From: DASRIA01 sp963816975 | Lineage (GTDB): Bacteria > Actinomycetota > Thermoleophilia > Solirubrobacterales > JBBDJG01 | Length of the DNA: 64,000 nt | NCBI GenBank assembly: GCA_963816975.1 | Contig: CAWFMD010000006.1 | Span: 496,001-560,000 of the forward strand | Reading direction: 5' to 3' | Part shown: piece by piece, positions 8,169 to 15,457 of the stretch | Position numbering within the stretch: position 1 is the first letter of the stretch | Layout: every line of letters starts with the position of its first letter | Translations under genes and position numbers: made by a program | Notes under the pieces: model-generated | Database searches by the model: none | The model's input: only the letters and a program-made list of their open reading frames with translations | Told to the model about the DNA's origin: nothing

Positions 8169-8890
8169 GCCGGGAGCGGGCCGTCAAGCTCGTCGGAACT
8201 CGCGAACCTGAACCCGACACCGCGCACGGTGTGCAGGTAGCGCGGTGACCCGGGATCGTCGCCGAGCTTCTTGCGCAGTCCGCTGACGTGGACGTCGAGT
8301 GTCTTGGTGGGGCCGAACCAGTTCACATCCCACACCTCGTCGATCAATTGCTCGCGCGAGACCACCGATCCCGCATTGCTCATCAGCAGGCGCAGCACGC
8401 CGAACTCCTTGCGCGTCAGGTCGAGCGGCGCGCCGTCGAGGCTGGCCTCGTGTCGCGCCGGGTCGAGTCGCAGGCCGCCGATCGCGAGCGGCTCCTCTTC
8501 CGCGGCGGGCGAGTCGCGCTGTGCGCGCCGCAGCACCGCGCGCACGCGAGCCACCAGCTCGCGCGCGTTGAACGGTTTCACCACATAGTCGTCCGCTCCG
8601 ACCTCGAGGCCGACGATCCGGTCCGTCTCCTCTCCGCGCGCGGAGAGCATGATGATCGGGACCTCGGAGCGGCGGCGCAGCTCCCGGCAGACGTCGTAGC
8701 CGGATCCATCGGGCAGCATCACGTCCAGCAGCACCAACTCCGGGCGCAGCTGCTCGGCCAGCTCGAGGGCGGCGGCCACGGACCCCGCAACCGCGCTGTC
8801 CCACCCTTCCCGGGCGAGCGCCTCCGCGAGCGGCTCCGTGATCGTGGCCTCGTCCTCGACCATCAAGATCGTGCGTCTTCCTGACGCCAT
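8165..8890 (-). CDS. OmpR/PhoB-family response regulator
   Basis: A 241-residue response regulator. The receiver domain (residues 6-122) has the acidic pocket VEDE at 11-14, phospho-acceptor Asp56 in LVLLDVMLPDGSGYDV, the Ser/Thr position in IIMLSARGEE and Lys in DDYVVKPFNARELVARV. The C-terminal winged-helix DNA-binding domain (~138-235) shows LTRKEFGVLRLLMSNAGSVV and DVHVSGLRKKLGDDPGSPRY followed by LHTVRGVGFRF, all OmpR hallmarks. It is the first gene of an operon with the histidine kinase and the acidic protein. TACGAT lies seven bases upstream of the ATG without a Shine-Dalgarno, suggesting a leaderless message. Targets are not known; the divergent spacer at 9439-9639 holds a candidate tandem site. 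Confidence 0.94.
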   Translation of the reverse strand: MASGRRTILMVEDEATITEPLAEALAREGWDSAVAGSVAAALELAEQLRPELVLLDVMLPDGSGYDVCRELRRRSEVPIIMLSARGEETDRIVGLEVGADDYVVKPFNARELVARVRAVLRRAQRDSPAAEEEPLAIGGLRLDPARHEASLDGAPLDLTRKEFGVLRLLMSNAGSVVSREQLIDEVWDVNWFGPTKTLDVHVSGLRKKLGDDPGSPRYLHTVRGVGFRFASSDELDGPLPA

Positions 8891-8897
8891 CCCGGGG

Positions 8898-8903
8898 ATC
8901 GTA
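8898..8903 (-). promoter_or_regulatory. -10-like box TACGAT for response regulator
   Basis: Read on the minus strand, TACGAT is followed by seven bases and then the ATG at 8890. There is no ribosome-binding sequence between them, as expected for a leaderless transcript. Confidence 0.45.
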
Positions 8904-8928
8904 GTGGTGGCCGCAGCCGTATGGGCAG

Positions 8929-8955
8929 ACCGGGGCGGCGGGACGCCGCCCCGGT
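8929..8955 (-). terminator. GC-rich terminator-like hairpin after acidic secreted gene
   Basis: A perfect 11-bp stem ACCGGGGCGGC (8929-8939) / GCCGCCCCGGT (8945-8955) with loop GGGAC. It follows the stop of the minus-strand gene at 8977, but no T-tract follows, so efficiency is uncertain. Confidence 0.55.
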
Positions 8956-8976
8956 TGCCCGAATCAGGACTGCCTG

Positions 8977-9438
8977 TTAGTCGTCCTCGCCGCCGCCGGG
9001 GCCGGAGTCCTCCCCGTCGTGGTCGTCGTCCGCGTCGTCTCCGGGACCGTCGTCGCCGTCGTCGTCGTCGTCGTCATCTTCATCGTCGCCGTGCTCGCGG
9101 TCCTCGTTGGGACCGTCATCGTCCCCCTGCTCGTCGTTGTCGCCGTCGTCGTCGTCGGCCTTGGGAGCCGGCACGATCGGCGTCGCGGGCGCGGTCGGCG
9201 TCGTCGGCGCGGTCGGCGTCGTCTGCGTTGTGACCGTGCCCTCCGCGTCGTCGGCCTTGCGCGGCTTGCCGCCGTCACGGTGCTTCCGCGCCGGCTTGTC
9301 CTCGGTCGTCGTGGTCTGAGTGGTCTCCGCCGCGGTCGTCGACTCGTCGGTCGACGAAGGGCCGCCCTGAGCGGATACCACCGCTGCGCCGAAGCCCAGC
9401 AGGGCCACGGTCGCCGCCATGATCCAGAACTTCCTCAT
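8977..9438 (-). CDS. secreted Asp-rich low-complexity protein
   Basis: A 153-residue exported protein. The ATG at 9438 is set by AGGAGG located about seven bases upstream on the minus strand and by a clear signal peptide: RK, then WIMAATVALLGFGAAVVSAQ, with cleavage after VSA. The mature protein starts with a Thr-rich region (TTAAETTQTTTTEDK), has a short basic patch (KPARKHRDGGKPRK), a TPTAPTTPTAPATP repeat, and then about 75 residues that are mainly Asp, Glu and Gly, including a run of seven Asp. The Asp run is encoded by a pure trinucleotide repeat. No domain is recognised. Its position next to a two-component operon that ends in another acidic exported protein suggests a shared role, possibly cation binding. 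Confidence 0.6.
   Translation of the reverse strand: MRKFWIMAATVALLGFGAAVVSAQGGPSSTDESTTAAETTQTTTTEDKPARKHRDGGKPRKADDAEGTVTTQTTPTAPTTPTAPATPIVPAPKADDDDGDNDEQGDDDGPNEDREHGDDEDDDDDDDGDDGPGDDADDDHDGEDSGPGGGEDD
9058..9075. repeat. GTC trinucleotide repeat (poly-Asp codons)
   Basis: Six uninterrupted GTC units on the plus strand, which are GAC (Asp) codons of the minus-strand acidic gene. GTC/GCC units continue imperfectly on both sides. Such tracts can change length by slippage, which would lengthen or shorten the acidic tail in frame. Confidence 0.85.
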
Positions 9439-9558
9439 GTTCGAGCCTCCTGTCCTGTCACTGCGTCGCTTCCGCGGCGAGTCGTTTCGCCGCATCCACA
9501 CCATCGGCGCAGGCTCTCCAACGGCCGCCCAAGCGCCTGTTAGGAAACGGCAGCCCCG

Positions 9559-9576
9559 GGTTAAGCCTTGGTAAGG
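9559..9576. promoter_or_regulatory. candidate tandem operator GGTTAAG-N4-GGTAAGG
   Basis: Two similar heptamers, GGTTAAG (9559-9565) and GGTAAGG (9570-9576), start 11 bases apart in the divergent spacer between the acidic secreted gene and the DHA2 exporter. OmpR-family regulators typically bind such direct repeats with a 10-11 base period, and one is encoded 700 bases away. Otherwise the 200-base spacer shows nothing clear. Confidence 0.25.
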
Positions 9577-9639
9577 GGAGTGTGGAACTCGTCACATTCC
9601 CGCCGGCCACGGATTTCCCCCTGCCACAATCCCGATCGC

Positions 9640-11115
9640 ATGACCGCCCAGGCAAAGTACGAGCGACGCTGGATCGCCCTCGGGCTGCTGGCCGTTGCGC
9701 AGTTCGTCGTCGTGCTGGACGCGTCGATCGTGAACGTCGCGCTGCCTTCGATCGGGCGGGCGCTCGACTTCTCCCAGAGCAACCTCCCCTGGGTCGTGAA
9801 CGCCTACGTGCTCACGTTCGGCGGTTTCCTGCTGCTGGGCGGCCGCATGGCAGACCTGCTCGGCCGCCGCCGCGTATTCATGGGCGGCCTGATCCTCTTC
9901 GCGCTCGCATCACTGGCAGGCGGCTTCGCCGCGAGCGAGAGCCAGCTGATCGCGGCCCGCGCGGTGCAGGGCCTGGGTGCGGCGATCCTCTCTCCGGCCG
10001 CACTGTCGATCGTGACCACGATGTTCCGCGACGGCGCGGAGCGAAACAAGGCGCTCGGAGTATGGGGCGCGGTCGCGGGCAGCGGCGGCGCCGCTGGGGT
10101 GCTGTTGGGCGGAGTGCTGACCGACACGCTCGGGTGGGAGTGGGTGCTGTGGGTGAACGTGCCGATCGGCATCGGGGCGGCGGCGGTTGCGCCTACGCTG
10201 ATCGCGGAGAGCCGCTCCACCTCGCAGACACGCCACTTCGACGCCTGGGGTGCGGTCACGGTGACGGCCGGCCTGTCGATCCTGGTCTACGCGCTGGTGG
10301 ACGCCACCGACGCGGGATGGGGATCGGCGCAGACGATCGCGCTGCTCGGGCTGTCGGTCGCACTGCTGGCCGCCTTCGTCGCGATCGAGCTGCGCTCGCA
10401 GGCGCCACTGGTGCCGTTCCGGATCTTTCGCATCCGCACGCTGACCGGCGCGAACGTCGTAGGCCTGCTGGTGGGCGCATCACTTTTTTCGATGTTCTTC
10501 TTCATCTCGCTGTACATGCAGCAGGTGCTCGGCTACAGCCCGATCAAGAGCGGCTTCTCCTACCTGCCGCTGGCGCTCACGATCATCGTGTCCGCCGGGA
10601 TCGCGTCACAGCTAGTCACCCGGATCGGCTTCAAGCCGGTGCTGATCGCCGGCATGGCGTTCGTCGCGTCGGGGCTCCTGTGGTTCTCGCAGGTGTCCGT
10701 GGGCGGCGGCTATGTCGCAGACGTGCTGGGGCCGTCGCTGCTCGCTGCAGTCGGGCTGGGATTCTCGTTCGTGACGACCACGATTGCCGCCGTCTCCGGG
10801 GTCGAGGAGCGTGAGTCAGGGCTCGCGAGTGGCCTGATCAACACCTCGCAGCAGGTCGGCGGCGCGCTCGGGCTGGCCGTGCTCGCCACGATCGCGACCT
10901 CCCGCACCGAGGACGCCCTGGCCCAGGGCGCCGGCCCCGGCGCGCTGCCGGATGCGCTGACCGAGGGCTTCCAGGCCGCCTTCCTGGGAGGCGCCGGCTT
11001 CGCTGTGCTGGGGATCGTGCTGGCCCTTGTGCTGGTCCGGTCGCGCGACAGCCGCGCCCACGTGGCGCTCGAGCGCGAACGCGGTGATGAGCAGCCGGCG
11101 CAGGCGCGCGCCTGA
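9640..11115 (+). CDS. DHA2-family (EmrB/QacA-type) MFS drug exporter
   Basis: A 491-residue major facilitator protein of the 14-TM DHA2 drug:proton antiporter type. TM1 carries VAQFVVVLDASIVNVALPSI, the D1-type motif of the family. Loop 2-3 has GGRMADLLGRRRVF (motif A), and TM5 has GSGGAAGVLLGGVLTD (motif C, specific to antiporters). Hydrophobic segments continue to LGGAGFAVLGIVLALVLVRS near the C-terminus. It would expel a hydrophobic compound using the proton gradient. The ATG at 9640 follows the expected N-terminus; no clear Shine-Dalgarno is seen. The next gene begins 10 bases later, so the glycosyltransferase at 11126 may be co-transcribed. The substrate cannot be predicted. Confidence 0.9.
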   Translation: MTAQAKYERRWIALGLLAVAQFVVVLDASIVNVALPSIGRALDFSQSNLPWVVNAYVLTFGGFLLLGGRMADLLGRRRVFMGGLILFALASLAGGFAASESQLIAARAVQGLGAAILSPAALSIVTTMFRDGAERNKALGVWGAVAGSGGAAGVLLGGVLTDTLGWEWVLWVNVPIGIGAAAVAPTLIAESRSTSQTRHFDAWGAVTVTAGLSILVYALVDATDAGWGSAQTIALLGLSVALLAAFVAIELRSQAPLVPFRIFRIRTLTGANVVGLLVGASLFSMFFFISLYMQQVLGYSPIKSGFSYLPLALTIIVSAGIASQLVTRIGFKPVLIAGMAFVASGLLWFSQVSVGGGYVADVLGPSLLAAVGLGFSFVTTTIAAVSGVEERESGLASGLINTSQQVGGALGLAVLATIATSRTEDALAQGAGPGALPDALTEGFQAAFLGGAGFAVLGIVLALVLVRSRDSRAHVALERERGDEQPAQARA

Positions 11116-11125
11116 CCGATCGCGA

Positions 11126-11941
11126 ATGTCAAAGGCCTATCTGTCCATCTGCGCGATCTACCGCTGGGAGGGCCCGTACCTGCGTGAGTGGGTCGCCTTC
11201 CACAAGCTGATGGGCGTGGAGCGCTTCTTCCTGTACGACAACGGCTCCGACGACGAGCACCGCGAGGCGTTGGCCCCGTACGTCGGCGAGGGGACGGTCG
11301 AGCTCACCGAGTGGCCGCTGTTCCCGGCCCAGGTGCAGGCCTACACGGAATGCATCGAGCGCCACCGGGAGGACTCCCGCTGGATCGCCTTCATCGACAT
11401 CGACGAATTCCTCTTCTCACCCGCGGGCCGCCCGCTGCCCGAGGTGCTCGCCCGCTACGAGCGCTGGGCGGGCGTCGGGGTCAACCGCGTCACCTTCGGC
11501 ACGAGCGGCCACGTGCAGCGGCAGCCCGGGCTGGTGCTCGAGAACTACACCCGCCGGATCGTGGCCCCGAACGCCCGCAAGGTGGCGATCAAGAGCATCG
11601 TCGACCCGCGGCGCGTCGCGCGCGCGCTCGATCCGCATCACTTCGAGTACCTCGACGGGCAGCTGGTGGACGAGGCCGAGAATCCGCTGGCCGCGCAGCA
11701 CTCGGTGACGGACACCAGCGACGTGCTGCGCGTGAACCACTACTTCACGCGTTCCGAGGAGGAACGCATCGCGAAGCTCGGGCGACCGCGCGCCGGAGGC
11801 GGCCAGCTGCGCCCGGAAGGCCCGATCCGCGAGGGCCAGGGGATCCGCGAGGATCGCCGCTTCGGCGTCGCGGACGACGCGATCCTCCGGTACCTGCCCG
11901 CGCTGCGGGCCGAGCTCGAGCGCGTGTCGAGCGCCGCCTGA
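11126..11941 (+). CDS. GT92/DUF23-like glycosyltransferase
   Basis: A 271-residue glycosyltransferase of the GT92 (DUF23-like) type with a GT-A fold. The N-terminus SKAYLSICAIYRWEGPYLREWVAFH is characteristic: a strand, then the E..Y..EW..fH helix. It is followed by GVERFFLYDNGSDDE and by the metal-binding segment WIAFIDIDEFLFSP near residue 92. HYFTRSEEE near residue 208 is also typical. It transfers a sugar from a nucleotide donor, probably at the inner membrane face since there is no signal peptide or TM. It is the first sugar-modifying gene before the large glycan operon, though separated from it by a minus-strand gene. Donor and acceptor are unknown. Confidence 0.8.
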   Translation: MSKAYLSICAIYRWEGPYLREWVAFHKLMGVERFFLYDNGSDDEHREALAPYVGEGTVELTEWPLFPAQVQAYTECIERHREDSRWIAFIDIDEFLFSPAGRPLPEVLARYERWAGVGVNRVTFGTSGHVQRQPGLVLENYTRRIVAPNARKVAIKSIVDPRRVARALDPHHFEYLDGQLVDEAENPLAAQHSVTDTSDVLRVNHYFTRSEEERIAKLGRPRAGGGQLRPEGPIREGQGIREDRRFGVADDAILRYLPALRAELERVSSAA

Positions 11942-11977
11942 ACGGGCGAGCGGGACACCCATCCGATACCGGGCCCT

Positions 11978-12385
11978 TCAGCAGTCGTCGGCCAAGGCCG
12001 CCGCGCTCAACGCCGCGTCCGCGTCCGCGAAGAACCTCATGTGCGCGACCTTGCCGTCGACCAGCCGGCAGATCCACGCAGCCGGCTGGTCGAGCCTCAC
12101 CCCGCTCGACTTCCCGCGCGCGTGGAACCGGCCCAGGACCAGGACTCGGCCGCCGGTCAGCCCACGCACGTCGTAGGGATCGATGCGGAACTCGTCCCAG
12201 TCGTCGGCCATGTCGACGAGCCACTGCCGCATGCCCTCGTGGCCCCGGTAAGTGGTGCCTTCGAGCACGGCGCGGGCGGGGACCATCTCGGCGTCCGGCT
12301 GGAGCGTCGCCAGCATGCCCTCGACGTCGCGTCGGTTGAGCGCGGCAAGCCCGGCCTCAATGGTCTCGACGTCTCGCCGTGACAT
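11978..12385 (-). CDS. SnoaL-like polyketide-cyclase-fold protein
   Basis: A 135-residue single-domain protein of the SnoaL/NTF2-like fold: helix ETIEAGLAALNRRDVEGMLATL, strand with DAEMVPARAVLEGTTYRGHE, helix GMRQWLVDMADDW, then VLVLGRFHARGKSSGVRLDQ and VDGKVAHMRFFADADAALSA. The last segment is the classical wf.DraealraA ending. The ATG at 12385 fits the fold; GGAGG lies only two bases upstream, so spacing is tight and an in-frame GTG nine bases earlier is an alternative. It is convergent with the GT92-like gene and divergent from the glycan operon. No substrate is indicated. Confidence 0.75.
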   Translation of the reverse strand: MSRRDVETIEAGLAALNRRDVEGMLATLQPDAEMVPARAVLEGTTYRGHEGMRQWLVDMADDWDEFRIDPYDVRGLTGGRVLVLGRFHARGKSSGVRLDQPAAWICRLVDGKVAHMRFFADADAALSAAALADDC

Positions 12386-12756
12386 GGCCTCCACGCGGCA
12401 GTATCCCGTTTCGGGGGCTGTCGGAAAAGGGGTGGTCGGGCACGCGGGACGCCGGCGTCTCTTCCAGCCCCGGATCCCGCGCCGGAATGCGCCCTGACGG
12501 GTAGCGCTGCACTGCATTCGCCGGTACCATGAATGCTGCGCGGCCCAGGAGCCGCTGAGGAGCAGGCGACAGCAGGGATGGCGTCTCCGACGACTTGGGG
12601 AGGCGTCCTGACAACGGGTAATTAATTGGTACCCTAGCCAGGCCCCCCTCCGAGTGAGATTCCGGGGACTCGGTTACGCGGGGCTGCGGGAGGGACGCAG
12701 GGATTTTCAACCTCGATAGGCATCGAGTCACCAATGTTGGCCGAAGGGACTCAGCA
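12386..12756. other. non-coding spacer and structured 5' leader of the glycan operon
   Basis: 371 bases without a convincing gene. It holds an AT-rich island (TAATTAATT, 12619-12627) inside a candidate promoter, then a leader with several complementary segments. CCGAGT (12650-12655) can pair with ACTCGG (12668-12673). GACTC (12667-12671) could instead pair with GAGTC (12725-12729). CTGCG/CGCAG (12684-12688/12696-12700) presents GGAGGGA in its loop, and CTCGAT/ATCGAG (12712-12717/12722-12727) forms another hairpin. Some of these exclude each other. Base composition is clearly less GC-rich than in the flanking genes. Confidence 0.5.
12608..12635 (+). promoter_or_regulatory. candidate promoter CTGACA-N16-TACCCT
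   Basis: CTGACA (12608-12613) resembles a -35 box and TACCCT (12630-12635) a -10 box, separated by 16 bases containing the AT-rich island. Transcription would start near 12642, giving a leader of about 60-115 nt before the glycosidase-GT fusion. Confidence 0.4.
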
Positions 12757-15447
12757 ATCCCTCCGTCCGCAGCCACGAATCGCCTCAAAGCCCATGGGAA
12801 AGCCATTTTCCAGGGGGATCAGAAGATCCATCTGCGGGGCGCGACGTACGGCACGTTCCGTCCCGACGAGGAGGGCAGCGACTTCCCCCCGGCCCCGGCG
12901 GTCGCCGACGACTTCGCCGAGATGGCCGCGCACGGGATCAACTCGGTGCGGACTTACACGGTTCCCCCGCGCTGGCTCCTGGACCTGGCTCACGAGCACG
13001 GGCTATGGGTGATGGTCGGAGTTCCCTGGGAGCAGCACATCGCCTTCCTCAACGAGCGCGCCCGCGCGCGCGGAATCGTCAAGCACGTGCGGGAGTCGAT
13101 CCGCTCCTGCGCGGGGCATCCGGCCGTCCTGTGCTACGTGATCGGCAACGAGATCCCGGCCTCGATCGTGCGGTGGCACGGCCGCCACCGGATCGAGCGC
13201 TTCCTGCGCCGCCTCTATGACGCCGCCAAGCGGGAGGACCCCGAGGCACTGGTCACCTACGTCAACTATCCGAGCACCGAGTACCTGCAGCTGCCTTTCA
13301 TCGACCTCGTCTGCTTCAACGTGTTCCTCGAGTCGGGCCCCCAATTCGAGTCCTATCTCGCCCGCCTCCAGAACATCGCCGGCGACCGGCCGCTGCTGGT
13401 CACCGAAGCCGGCCTCGACTCCCTGCGCAACTCCGAAGACGCGCAGGCACGCGCGATCGACTGGCAGGTCAGAACCGCGTTCGCCAGTGGCTGTGCCGGG
13501 ATGTTCGTGTTCTCCTGGACCGACGAGTGGCACCGCGGCGGCTTCGACGTCGAGGACTGGGCGTTCGGCCTGGTCGACCGCGACCGTGCGCCCAAGCAGG
13601 CGCTGGCCATCGTCGGGAAGGCATTCGCCGAGACTCCTTTCCGAACCGATCCCGACTGGCCCCGGATCTCGGTGATCGTGTGCGCCTACAACAGCGAGTG
13701 CACCCTGCACAGCTGCTTCGCGGGACTGCACGAGCTGGAGTACCCCGACTACGAGGTGATCGTCGTCAACGACGGCTCGACCGACCGCACCGACGAGATC
13801 ACCGAGACCTACGGCTTCCGCCTGATCAGCACGGAGAACCAGGGCCTCGCGAACGCGCGCAACGAGGGCCTGCACGCCGCCACCGGCGAGATCGTCGCCT
13901 ACATCGACGCGGACGCACGGCCCGACCCGCACTGGCTGGCGCACCTCGCAACCGCGTTCCTGAAGAGCTCGCACGCCGGCATCGGCGGTCCCAACATCCC
14001 GCCGCCCGGCGACGGCGAGACCGCGGAGTGCGTGGCGAGCGCCCCGGGCGGCCCGATCCACGTGCTGCTCTCCGACGAGATCGCCGAGCACATTCCGGGT
14101 TGCAACATGGCCTTCTGGAAGTCGAGCCTGCTCGCGATCGGCGGCTTCGATCCGCAGTACCGCATCGCCGGCGACGACGTCGACATCTGCTGGCGCCTGC
14201 AGCAGCAGGGTTGGACGGTCGGATTCAGCCCCGGCGCGGTCGTCTGGCACCACCGCCGCGACTCGATCACCGGCTACCTGAAGCAGCAGCACCAGTACGG
14301 CAAGGCGGAGGCGCTGCTCGAGCGCAAGTGGCCCGAGCGCTACAACCGCGTCGGCCACCTGGCTTGGGCCGGGCGCGTCTACGGCGCTCCGCCCGCGAAG
14401 CTGCTCAGCGGCCGCTGGAAGATCTACTACGGCACCTGGGGCACCGGGCTCTTCCAGTCCGTTTACCACGCGGCCCCCGGCATCCTCGGATCCCTGCCGT
14501 TGATGCCGGAGTGGTACCTCGTGATCGCATGCCTGGCGGCGATGTCGGCGCTCGGACTGGTCTGGTCTCCGCTGCTGCTCGCCGCACCTCTGTTGATCGC
14601 TGCCGTCGCGGCGCTCGTCTTCAAGTCGGCGGTGGGCGGAATCCACGGCACCGTCGCGGCGGGGGGCAGTTCGAGGCTCGTGCGCTGGCGGATGCGCCTG
14701 CGCACCGGACTGCTGTTCCTGCTCCAACCGGCGGCGCGACTGAGCGGCCGCCTGCGCTACGGCCTGTCGCCCTGGCGTCGGCGCTCGGCGCCGCGCCTTG
14801 GCATGCCGATGCCGCGCACACGCAGCATCTGGAGCGAGCAATGGCGTGCGCCCGGCGAGCGGGTGGCACGCCTCGACAAGACTTTGCGCCGCATTGGCGG
14901 GGTGGTGTTCTCCGGCGGGGACTACGAGCGCTGGGACCTCTACGTGCGCGGTGGCATGCTCGGCTCGATGAGGCTGCGCGTGGCGGTCGAGGAGCACGGC
15001 GCCGGCGCCCAGTTCGTGCGCATTCGCTCCTGGCCGCGATTCTCGCGCATCGGCGGCGCGGCGATGCTGGCCCTCGCCGCACTTGCCACCGGGGCCGCGC
15101 TCGAGGGAGTTGGCCTGGTCGCGGTGATCCTCTCGGCGGTCGCGCTGCTGATCTTCGCGTCCATGATCCAGGACTGCGCGACGGCGGCTGGGGTGCTGCG
15201 CATCGCACTCGCCGAGGAGACCGATCAGGCACGCCGGGAGGTCGCCCCGCCCGCCGAGGAGCCTGCCGCGCGGCCGGAGCCGCGGCTCGCCGGCGGCAAC
15301 TTGACCCCCGTCGCGGAGGTCCCGCATTCCCACAACGGAGTCTCGCCGAACGGCATCACCGACCTGTCGCGGCGCAACGGCGTGCGGCCCGCCTCCGTCA
15401 ACCTCACAGCCGACCGAAGTCTCGATCTGACGGAGCGAGAGGAGTGA
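12757..15447 (+). CDS. glycosidase-GT2 fusion membrane protein
   Basis: A ~900-residue bifunctional protein. The first ~270 residues form a TIM-barrel glycosidase-like domain (GH2/cellulase-like): LRGATYGTFRPDEEGSDFP, GINSVRTYTVPPRWLLDLA, CYVIGNEIP with the acid/base Asn-Glu pair, and PLLVTEAGLDS with the nucleophile Glu. A GT2 domain follows (ISVIVCAYNSECTLHSC; VIVVNDGSTDRTDEI; IAYIDADARPDPHW is the DxD region; FDPQYRIAGDDVDICWRLQQ the ED..W motif). Then come paired TM segments near 15.06 and 15.15 kb and a polar tail. The reading frame is open from 12658, and homology starts near 12790, yet no ATG, GTG or TTG occurs in frame before 12922. ATC at 12757 (GAAGGGA six bases upstream) or ATT at 12703 (GGGAGGG eight bases upstream) are the candidates; I list the former without certainty. 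First gene of the operon. Confidence 0.8.
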   Translation: MPPSAATNRLKAHGKAIFQGDQKIHLRGATYGTFRPDEEGSDFPPAPAVADDFAEMAAHGINSVRTYTVPPRWLLDLAHEHGLWVMVGVPWEQHIAFLNERARARGIVKHVRESIRSCAGHPAVLCYVIGNEIPASIVRWHGRHRIERFLRRLYDAAKREDPEALVTYVNYPSTEYLQLPFIDLVCFNVFLESGPQFESYLARLQNIAGDRPLLVTEAGLDSLRNSEDAQARAIDWQVRTAFASGCAGMFVFSWTDEWHRGGFDVEDWAFGLVDRDRAPKQALAIVGKAFAETPFRTDPDWPRISVIVCAYNSECTLHSCFAGLHELEYPDYEVIVVNDGSTDRTDEITETYGFRLISTENQGLANARNEGLHAATGEIVAYIDADARPDPHWLAHLATAFLKSSHAGIGGPNIPPPGDGETAECVASAPGGPIHVLLSDEIAEHIPGCNMAFWKSSLLAIGGFDPQYRIAGDDVDICWRLQQQGWTVGFSPGAVVWHHRRDSITGYLKQQHQYGKAEALLERKWPERYNRVGHLAWAGRVYGAPPAKLLSGRWKIYYGTWGTGLFQSVYHAAPGILGSLPLMPEWYLVIACLAAMSALGLVWSPLLLAAPLLIAAVAALVFKSAVGGIHGTVAAGGSSRLVRWRMRLRTGLLFLLQPAARLSGRLRYGLSPWRRRSAPRLGMPMPRTRSIWSEQWRAPGERVARLDKTLRRIGGVVFSGGDYERWDLYVRGGMLGSMRLRVAVEEHGAGAQFVRIRSWPRFSRIGGAAMLALAALATGAALEGVGLVAVILSAVALLIFASMIQDCATAAGVLRIALAEETDQARREVAPPAEEPAARPEPRLAGGNLTPVAEVPHSHNGVSPNGITDLSRRNGVRPASVNLTADRSLDLTEREE

Positions 15448-15457
15448 GGCTGCGGTA

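Noticed and set aside
9001..9180. Repetitive GTC-rich tract as a possible CRISPR or satellite array
   Set aside because: The units are Asp codons inside a secreted acidic protein; there are no spacers and no cas genes.
12658..12735. Possible c-di-GMP (GEMM-I) riboswitch: GGTTACGC, GGGACGCA and TCACC occur in order
   Set aside because: The spacing leaves no room for the P1b hairpin with its GAAA tetraloop, and the tetraloop receptor is missing. Resemblance is superficial.
12357..12806. A 149-codon minus-strand open frame across the operon leader
   Set aside because: It overlaps the SnoaL-like start and the glycosidase N-terminus, has no motif or ribosome site, and covers a region with clear promoter-like features.
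12734..12930. Programmed frameshift from ATG 12734 or 12794 into the glycosidase frame
   Set aside because: No slippery heptamer with matching re-pairing is found in the overlap (AGG-GGG does not re-pair well), and neither ATG has a ribosome site. A non-ATG start explains the data more simply, though not proven.
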